12,042 nt of DNA from Chloroflexota bacterium (GTDB lineage Bacteria; Chloroflexota; Dehalococcoidia; UBA3495). Positions 6,527-12,042 of the stretch are shown here, piece by piece. Positions within the stretch are counted from its first letter, which is position 1; each line of letters begins with the position of its first letter. The position numbers and the translations under genes were made by a program. The DNA lies in NCBI GenBank assembly GCA_022571575.1, contig JACZXN010000021.1, positions 1-12,042 of the forward strand. Reading direction: 5' to 3'. The notes under the pieces are model-generated. The model was given only the letters and a program-made list of their open reading frames with translations. It made no database searches and was not told where the DNA came from.

Positions 6527-6862
6527 CTAGTCCGGCAGGCCCATGGACACGGAGGTATAGAAACCGTCGATGGACTTGGTGACGTGGCCCTGGCCGGTCA
6601 TGTCCTCGGCCAGCAGCACGTCGCCCGGTTGGAACTGGCGGGTGGAACCGTCGCCCACCGAGACCTCCATCCGGCCGTCGATGACAAAGAGGTACTGACG
6701 CCGCGACGGGTTGTGCCAGTCGCTGAAGCTATTCTCGGGGGAACGGCGGAAGACCAGGTCCTCTCCCGGTTTGGTGGCGACGCGTTGGACCGGTTCCGTG
6801 GGGGCATCCAAGTCTTCGAAATGGGACTGGCCGTCATCGCCGGTATAGATACGCACGATCAT
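6527..6862 (-). CDS. Small single-domain cupin protein
   Basis: This 111-residue protein has the profile of a small cupin beta-barrel. The first half of the barrel shows DWHNPSRRQYLFVIDGRMEV (48-67), with the typical turn and the G.mEv strand of cupin motif 1. The second shows FQPGDVLLAEDMTGQGHVTK (77-96), the PGD turn and distal histidine of motif 2. Candidate metal ligands are H50 and H93, but the HxH pair and the motif-1 glutamate are not in their usual places, so metal binding and catalysis are uncertain. It has no signal peptide. ATG 6862 is supported by GAGGTGA about 6 nt upstream. The gene follows the ABC ATPase genes by 44 nt on the same strand and probably ends their operon. It could be a small enzyme, a sensor or a binding protein; the sequence does not decide. 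Confidence 0.85.
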   Translation of the reverse strand: MIVRIYTGDDGQSHFEDLDAPTEPVQRVATKPGEDLVFRRSPENSFSDWHNPSRRQYLFVIDGRMEVSVGDGSTRQFQPGDVLLAEDMTGQGHVTKSIDGFYTSVSMGLPD

Positions 6863-6906
6863 GCCTTCACCTCGGCAAACTAGTATGGGGGCCTGGGGTA
6901 TGCCGG

Positions 6907-7650
6907 CTAGGCCTGGGAAACGATCTGCCCGTCCACCAGGTCCAGACGCCGCCGGGCGGTGGCGGCCAATTCCAGGTCATGGGTGGCCACGATCACCGTG
7001 GCCCGTCTGGATGCGGCGACCTCGCCCAGGGTCTCGGCGATGGACCGGGCGGTGGCGGTGTCAAGTTCTCCGGTGGGCTCGTCGGCGAACACCACCTCGG
7101 GCCCGGTGACCAGCGCCCGGGCGATGGACACCCGCTGTTGTTCGCCTCCGGAGAGCTCAAAGGGCCGGTGGCGGGCCCGGCTGCCCAGTCCCACCGCCTT
7201 CAGGGCCTCGCTGGCCCGCTGCCTCCGCTCCCGCCAGGCCATGCCGCCGATGTGCAGCGGCAATTCCACGTTCTCCTGGGCCGACAGCAGGGGCATGAGC
7301 CCAAACGACTGGAAAATAAATCCGATCTTATGCCGCCGCATGTCCACCAGGTCGGCCTCCCGCATCTCGGCCAGGTCGTCGCCGTGGAAAAACACCGCGC
7401 CCGCGCTGGGGCGGTCCAGCCCGGAGAGCAGGTTGAGCAGGGTGGTCTTGCCGGAGCCGGACCGCCCGGTTACGGCCAGAAATTCACCCTGCTCCACGGT
7501 GAGGCTGACGGCTGACAGAGCGGTGACGGCGGTGGCGCCCGAGCCGAAGACCCGGCTCACCGCCTGGGCCGTGATCACCGCATTATTGGCCGCGGCCGGG
7601 GCTGGGGCCGCGGCTGGGGATTGTCCACTGGTTCGTGTAACTTCCGGCAC
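6907..7650 (-). CDS. ABC transporter ATPase of the LolD/MacB/FtsE class
   Basis: This 247-residue cytoplasmic ATPase powers an FtsX-type permease. All catalytic motifs are present: Walker A GRSGSGKT (62-69), Q-loop Q114 in FIFQ, signature LSGGEQQR (166-173), Walker B VVFADEP (186-192), D-loop GELD and H-loop H224. The [16 protein letters not shown] stretch after the Q-loop is characteristic of LolD/MacB-type proteins. A low-complexity Ala/Pro-rich lead (11-23) precedes the domain. The start is GTG 7650: the ribosome-binding site AGGAG lies 7 nt upstream and spans the end of the preceding gene, only 3 nt away. It is the shorter of two different ATPases in the operon, and each has a full active site. 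The pair may form a heterodimer on the single permease, or one may serve the gene lost off the right edge. Confidence 0.95.
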   Translation of the reverse strand: MPEVTRTSGQSPAAAPAPAAANNAVITAQAVSRVFGSGATAVTALSAVSLTVEQGEFLAVTGRSGSGKTTLLNLLSGLDRPSAGAVFFHGDDLAEMREADLVDMRRHKIGFIFQSFGLMPLLSAQENVELPLHIGGMAWRERRQRASEALKAVGLGSRARHRPFELSGGEQQRVSIARALVTGPEVVFADEPTGELDTATARSIAETLGEVAASRRATVIVATHDLELAATARRRLDLVDGQIVSQA

Positions 7651-7653
7651 CGC

Positions 7654-8580
7654 TCAACTCCTGTTCCTGGCTAGGCGAGGGTTGGAGCCCGGCGGCTCTA
7701 TGGTGATCTGCCCGCCTTCCGACTTGATCCTGGCCAGGCCCCCGCTGCGAAAGCGGTCTGCGTACTCCTGTGGAAGCTGTAACCGGCCGGCCTGGTCCAC
7801 CACCACGTACTCATCTTCCACGGTGCCGCCGTCCCGCTGGTAATCGGGCCGGGAGAAGGTCTCGGACCCGATGCGTCCGTCCCGGATATGCACCACGCGG
7901 TCGACAAACTGGGAAACGCCCGGGTAGTGGGTTACGGTGACCACCGTTACGCCGTAGGAGCGGTTCAGGTCGCGGATCATCCGAAAGATGTTGTCGGCGT
8001 TCTCGGTGTCCAACTCCCCGGTGGGTTCATCGGCCAGAAGCAAGGGGGGTTTGTTGGCCAGGCCCACGGCGATGGCGGCCCGTTGCTGTTCGCCGCCGGA
8101 GAGCTGGTAGGGAAAGCGGTCTTTTTTGTCGGTCATGCCCAGAGACTCCAACAACTCCCCAGCCCAGGCGCGGCGCTCCTTGGCCCGCTGTCCGGCCAGG
8201 GCCATGGGCAGTTCGATGTTGTCGGCGACGGAGAGATAGGGCACCAGATTACGCGCGGTGGCCTGCCAAACGAAGCCCACCTCCAACCGCCGGTACATCA
8301 CCAGGTCGCGGTCTGAAACGTCAAGCAGGTCCCTGGAGCCGACCAATACCTGGCCCGCCGAAGGCCGGTCCAGGCCCGCCAGGATGTTCAGCAGCGTGCT
8401 CTTTCCGCTGCCGCTGGCCCCGATCACGGCGATCAACTCCCCGGACTCGACACTGAGGTCCAGTCCCCGGAGGGCGACAACCTCCAGGTCGGCCCGTTTG
8501 TAGATCTTGAAGAGGTCGCGGCAATCTATATACGGGCCCGAACGCTGGTCCGCCATGCCATATTCACTGAACTGGCTCAT
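7654..8580 (-). CDS. ABC transporter ATPase with AbrB-like C-terminal tail
   Basis: This 308-residue protein has a LolD/MacB-type ATPase domain (about 17-240) with Walker A GASGSGKS (54-61), Q-loop Q106, signature LSGGEQQR (160-167), Walker B LLLADEP (180-186), GELD D-loop and H-loop H218. A linker follows, then an extra domain of about 40 residues: [20 protein letters not shown] (257-276) and a final [15 protein letters not shown] strand pair (283-297). The D..GRLqLP pattern is typical of AbrB/SpoVT swapped-hairpin domains, which usually bind DNA or dimerise. In a transporter subunit it more likely mediates dimerisation or regulation; this is inference. ATG 8580 overlaps the permease stop codon as ATGA, with GGGAG upstream, so translation is coupled. 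Length exceeds the usual ~230 residues because of the tail. Confidence 0.94.
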   Translation of the reverse strand: MSQFSEYGMADQRSGPYIDCRDLFKIYKRADLEVVALRGLDLSVESGELIAVIGASGSGKSTLLNILAGLDRPSAGQVLVGSRDLLDVSDRDLVMYRRLEVGFVWQATARNLVPYLSVADNIELPMALAGQRAKERRAWAGELLESLGMTDKKDRFPYQLSGGEQQRAAIAVGLANKPPLLLADEPTGELDTENADNIFRMIRDLNRSYGVTVVTVTHYPGVSQFVDRVVHIRDGRIGSETFSRPDYQRDGGTVEDEYVVVDQAGRLQLPQEYADRFRSGGLARIKSEGGQITIEPPGSNPRLARNRS

Positions 8581-11500
8581 CCCGCATCTCCCATTCTAAG
8601 CACCTGTTGCACCTGTATCTTGGCGGCCAACCACGCCAGCCAGACCACCGTTCCCGCCGTAACCACCGCCAACACCAGATAGGACACGATCAGCGACGAC
8701 CAATCGGTGGTGAAGGCCATGGGCGGCGTAATGCGCCTCCCTTCTTCAGCCACTTCCATCAAGGGCAGAATACTGATCCCGATCAGTTGGCCCACCCACG
8801 TTCCCAGTGCCACACCGCAGGCCACGATCACGAATAGATTAAACCATACGATGCCCCGCAGCTGCCCACCGGTCGAGCCCAGGGTCCGCAGCAGAGCGAA
8901 CTCTGTCTGACGCTCCTTGGTGTCAAGAAAGGAGAACAGCATCACCCCCGAGGCGCTGGCCAAGGTCACGGCCAGGAACAACAATACCAGAAGCGCCCCC
9001 CAGCCGGCATTCACCAGCGGCTGGTCCACCCGCTCGGCCACCATGGCCTCCGAGTCGTAGACGTCCCTGATCCTGACGCCAGACTGCCGCATGAAGTCGG
9101 CGACCCGTTCGGCGTCTCCCGCGTCCCCTTCGTCCATCAACCCGCCAGGGACGGAGGCCAGGTCCACCCAGATCTCGTTGGCCCCGGCCAGGGGGATCGG
9201 ACTATGCTGATTGGAGGCGGCCTCGAACCTGTCCAGGTCCATGATGATGAATGGTTTGACGCTTGGGTCCAGGGTTGGGAAATATTTGGTCACTCCCACT
9301 ATGTTCACCAACACTGAATAAGTGGACACCCCCAAGATCACGTTGTCACCCAGGGACGCGTCGGCCACCTTCAGGAACCCTTCGTTGACCACCGCCGGGA
9401 CCGGGGCCTCCGTTTCACCGGGCTTTATGCCGCGCATGCCGACGCCGCCGCTGGCCCAACTGAACCGGGTTGAAGCCGGGAACTCACTTCCGCTCGCCGA
9501 TCTGCTGGTCTCCAGGGCGTAGAGGCCGGGCCGCGCAAAATCTTCGATGACCGACCAACCCTCCGCTGACTGGAAATCGGCGATATTGACCAGCCCCCTG
9601 GGGGTCACCGCGTCCAGCCGTCCGATGAACAATGCCCCCAAGTCTTCCAACCCGAAATTGAACCGGTTGGTGACCTGTAAGGACTGCAGCGAATAGGGCG
9701 GATGGAGGGAGATCTGCTGCCTCTCGGTGGTGGAGCGGCGTCCGGCGGCCACCACCGGCGACAGGTCGGCGTGCATCTCGGTCCAGCCCTGCGCGCCCAG
9801 GTTGCCCATCCAGGTGTCGAAGTACTGCCCCTGGGAGTCCCGCAGCCTGGCCCAGAGGTTGGCCCCCGAGCCGAGCCCGGCGGGCTGCAACCAGATGGAC
9901 AGGCCCACCGCGTCCTCGGGCAGGGGTAATCCCACCGGGGCTTCCGGCCCCTGCAGCAGCAACTTGGCCAACTCGTCCAACGACTTTCCGCCGGCGAAAT
10001 CGTCCCTGAACCAAGCGACCTCCGCGATGCGGGAAGCGTCCACCGCCAGGATCGAGGCCGAGGTGCTGAACCCGGTGGAAGTGATCTGCCCGTTGACCCG
10101 GAGCACGTCGGCCGCTTGGACCACCCCTGGGTCTGCCTGCACATTGCCGGCGAACCTTCCACCCGGCCTGACGATGGAAGCCCCACTGTGACGGATCCTC
10201 AAGTCGGCTCCAGCCGCGTATTGGGCCCGTTCCATCTGGCTCCGCTCCAAGGTGGAACTGAAGGCGCTGCCGATGACTCCCAAAGCGGTGGCCATGGTCA
10301 ACAACACGATCAGGATACCGGGCACCATGGGGTCGCGGGCCACGTGACGCAGCGCGTGAACCAGCCAAGAGGGCGCAATGGGACCGGCCAGCCGCGACAA
10401 CAGCGACGCGAACCACGGAAAGACCCGCATGATCACCAGCCCAACGGCCAGGAGGCCCAGCACCGGGCCCAGCAGCAGGCTGTAATCAATCTCCAGTTCC
10501 CGGCTGCCCACCGACTGGACCAGGAACGCCCCCCGGGTCTGGACCTGCCACCACAGGAGGCCGATGAGGGCCAGAAGCAAGAAGTCCAAGTAGTAGCGAT
10601 GCAGGAAGGACGCCGTGGGCGGCCGCGCGCCGGTCTGCCTCGCTTCCACGATGCCTTGTCTGGCCGCCGCCAGGGTCGCCACGGAGAACACCACCACCGC
10701 CAGCGCTCCGCCGGCCAGCCCCAGCAACACGGCCCCCTGAGACACGGTCACCGGCACGCCGGATAGTTCTTCGGCGCCTCCACCCAAACTGAAGAAAACG
10801 TTGCCCAAAACCTTGACCACGCCCATGGCCAGGAACGGCCCGATTATCACGGACGGCACCGCCAGCAGCAGTCCTTCTCCCAGCCCCAAAATCCCCACCT
10901 GCAGCGTCGTCGCGCCCCGGCTTTTCAGCATGGCGATCTCGGTGGAGCGGGAACGGACGATCAACCCGGCCACCAACGCCAGATAATAGAGCAGTATCCC
11001 GATGATCAGGAACACCACCAGGAACAGAGGCACCTTGGCCAGCAACAATTGCTCGGAAAAATCGCTGAGTATGTTGTCCAGCCGGATCGACGCGCTGGAG
11101 TTCTTGAGATTGAATTCGATCTCCCTTTCGACCAGCCGGATCATCCCCTGGAGTTTGTCCACGTCCTCTGCCTGCAGGGCATCCCGGTCCAGGTAGTAAT
11201 ACCAGGTGACATCGGTGTACAGCGTCGGATACACGCCCAACACCCGTCTGATGACGGCTTCCTCGCTGGTGAACAGCGGCACGATGGTCCAGCGGTCGTT
11301 CTGGAAGCTGAAGTCCGATTGGACCCCGTACCAGAACTCGTCATCGGGGTCGATACGCTCGAACACCCCGGATATCCGCACCGGCATGGTGGGCGGTTCG
11401 GTGAACGACGCGGCCGGGAAGATATCCATGACCTGGCCGACCTCCAGGCCCAGCAGCTCCAGACCCAGCCCATCCACCGCCACGTCCAGGGGAGTGCCCG

Positions 11501-11996
11501 GCGGCGCGGCGGCGTTCTGGGCCCCAGGCCAACTTCCCTGGGTCAACCTGACCCGGTCCGGCCCAAAGCCCGACATGTAAATGATGGAGCCCCTGGGCCG
11601 AATGTCGTTGTCCAATTCCAATTGGGGATGACCCTGGAAATAAAAGGTGGCGGTGTCCAGGATCAACGCCTGATCTTTCAGATAAGGCTCAAAGGGCTTG
11701 AACACCCGCTCTCGGGCGAAATCCAGCCGCTTCCGGTAGACGGACCGGCGTCCTTCGAGCGTGGCCGGCTCATCCTGGCTGCTGAAGGACCGAACCCAGA
11801 AGTTGGCCTCCTCCGCTGAAGCTTGACCCAGCGCGTGGCGCAGGGAGGCGTCGGCCAAGAGGTCGGAGAAGATAGCGCCACTGGCCATCAGGGCCACCGC
11901 CAGCAGGATGCCGCCGAAGAGCACGGCCTCCAACCGCCAGCCGGCCACGGCTCTCCGCACGGCCATCACGTAAGCGAACCGGATCATGGCCATCAT
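8577..11996 (-). CDS. Large FtsX/MacB-type ABC transporter permease with two FtsX modules
   Basis: The 1139-residue inner-membrane protein is the permease of the ABC system encoded just downstream. By eye it has about ten membrane segments: 23-43, a block of three at 322-445, 470-485, 505-528, 558-580, and a last block of three at 998-1125. Two FtsX domains are clear: one at 325-450 (RSRSTEIAMLKSRGATTLQ) and one at 1000-1125 (KERQTEFALLRTLGSTGGQL), both with the cytoplasmic coupling-helix pattern. Large extracytoplasmic domains lie at 45-320 and 582-995. The second contains an extra beta-rich segment (about 690-855) not normal for MacB/LolC. Such permeases transmit force to move lipoproteins, peptides or cell-wall substrates, and the substrate here is unknown. 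The start ATG 11996 overlaps the previous stop as TGATG. The gene looks intact, and its end overlaps the next gene by 4 nt. Confidence 0.94.
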   Translation of the reverse strand: MMAMIRFAYVMAVRRAVAGWRLEAVLFGGILLAVALMASGAIFSDLLADASLRHALGQASAEEANFWVRSFSSQDEPATLEGRRSVYRKRLDFARERVFKPFEPYLKDQALILDTATFYFQGHPQLELDNDIRPRGSIIYMSGFGPDRVRLTQGSWPGAQNAAAPPGTPLDVAVDGLGLELLGLEVGQVMDIFPAASFTEPPTMPVRISGVFERIDPDDEFWYGVQSDFSFQNDRWTIVPLFTSEEAVIRRVLGVYPTLYTDVTWYYYLDRDALQAEDVDKLQGMIRLVEREIEFNLKNSSASIRLDNILSDFSEQLLLAKVPLFLVVFLIIGILLYYLALVAGLIVRSRSTEIAMLKSRGATTLQVGILGLGEGLLLAVPSVIIGPFLAMGVVKVLGNVFFSLGGGAEELSGVPVTVSQGAVLLGLAGGALAVVVFSVATLAAARQGIVEARQTGARPPTASFLHRYYLDFLLLALIGLLWWQVQTRGAFLVQSVGSRELEIDYSLLLGPVLGLLAVGLVIMRVFPWFASLLSRLAGPIAPSWLVHALRHVARDPMVPGILIVLLTMATALGVIGSAFSSTLERSQMERAQYAAGADLRIRHSGASIVRPGGRFAGNVQADPGVVQAADVLRVNGQITSTGFSTSASILAVDASRIAEVAWFRDDFAGGKSLDELAKLLLQGPEAPVGLPLPEDAVGLSIWLQPAGLGSGANLWARLRDSQGQYFDTWMGNLGAQGWTEMHADLSPVVAAGRRSTTERQQISLHPPYSLQSLQVTNRFNFGLEDLGALFIGRLDAVTPRGLVNIADFQSAEGWSVIEDFARPGLYALETSRSASGSEFPASTRFSWASGGVGMRGIKPGETEAPVPAVVNEGFLKVADASLGDNVILGVSTYSVLVNIVGVTKYFPTLDPSVKPFIIMDLDRFEAASNQHSPIPLAGANEIWVDLASVPGGLMDEGDAGDAERVADFMRQSGVRIRDVYDSEAMVAERVDQPLVNAGWGALLVLLFLAVTLASASGVMLFSFLDTKERQTEFALLRTLGSTGGQLRGIVWFNLFVIVACGVALGTWVGQLIGISILPLMEVAEEGRRITPPMAFTTDWSSLIVSYLVLAVVTAGTVVWLAWLAAKIQVQQVLRMGDAG

Positions 11997-12042
11997 CAGG
12001 CGCCGCCCCGCAGGCCCTCGGCGGTGTTAAGCCGCCGCACCG
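11996..12042 (-). CDS. C-terminal end of an unidentified upstream gene
   Basis: The minus-strand frame entering from the right edge reads VRRLNTAEGLRGGA followed by TGA, whose last base is the A of the permease ATG (TGATG). That one-base overlap is the usual sign of translational coupling, so this is very likely the tail of the preceding operon gene. Fourteen residues are too few to name a product. A membrane-fusion, lipoprotein or second permease gene would fit the context, but nothing in the sequence shows it. Confidence 0.6.
   Translation of the reverse strand, partial: VRRLNTAEGLRGGA

Noticed and set aside
9484..10416. Minus-strand open frame of 310 codons inside the permease
   Set aside because: It is an out-of-frame reading of the permease, Arg/Gly/Pro-rich with no domain. 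The permease frame runs through intact with membrane segments on both sides.
11049..11819. Plus-strand open frame of 256 codons opposite the permease
   Set aside because: It is a shadow of the permease coding strand with no recognisable domain or ribosome-binding site.

Overview
The window is bacterial chromosomal DNA of high G+C content. Every recognisable gene lies on the minus strand. The gene types suggest a Chloroflexota bacterium of the Dehalococcoidia/SAR202 kind: a Ser/Thr kinase with a GEGGKKKV nucleotide loop, a large ATP-binding LuxR (LAL) regulator, an F420/flavin-type LLM oxidoreductase, and an FtsX/LolD-type ABC exporter. This assignment is inference from family knowledge, because no rRNA or other marker gene is present.

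Right side (about 6527-12042): a compact minus-strand operon. In transcription order it holds the last 14 codons of an unidentified gene, a very large two-module FtsX permease, an ABC ATPase with an AbrB-like C-terminal tail, a second ABC ATPase and a small cupin. The junctions are tight: TGATG (1 nt shared), ATGA (4 nt shared), 3 nt, then 44 nt. Together the genes look like a MacB/LolCDE-like mechanotransmission or export system that uses two different ATPases.

Middle (5030-6526): an LLM-class flavin-dependent oxidoreductase with its own promoter. The promoter matches the sigma-70 consensus exactly (TTGACA, 16 nt, TATAAT), and its -10 box lies inside a perfect inverted repeat that could be an operator. 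The gene ends in a strong bidirectional hairpin terminator. Three TCAAAAC repeats spaced exactly 16 nt apart lie between this promoter and the cupin.

Left side (1-5030): a LAL-type AAA/TPR/LuxR transcriptional regulator, an AT-richer island with a small secreted protein, and the first 251 codons of a Ser/Thr protein kinase that runs off the left edge. Between the secreted-protein gene and the kinase is a degraded second copy of the LLM gene's last 18 codons plus its terminator. An LLM gene therefore probably once stood upstream of the kinase, as the intact one now stands upstream of the LAL regulator.

No tRNA, rRNA, CRISPR array, transposase or phage gene was seen. The most unusual items are the LLM 3' ghost, the consensus promoter with its embedded palindrome, the AbrB-tailed ABC ATPase, and the beta-rich insertion in the permease's second extracytoplasmic domain.
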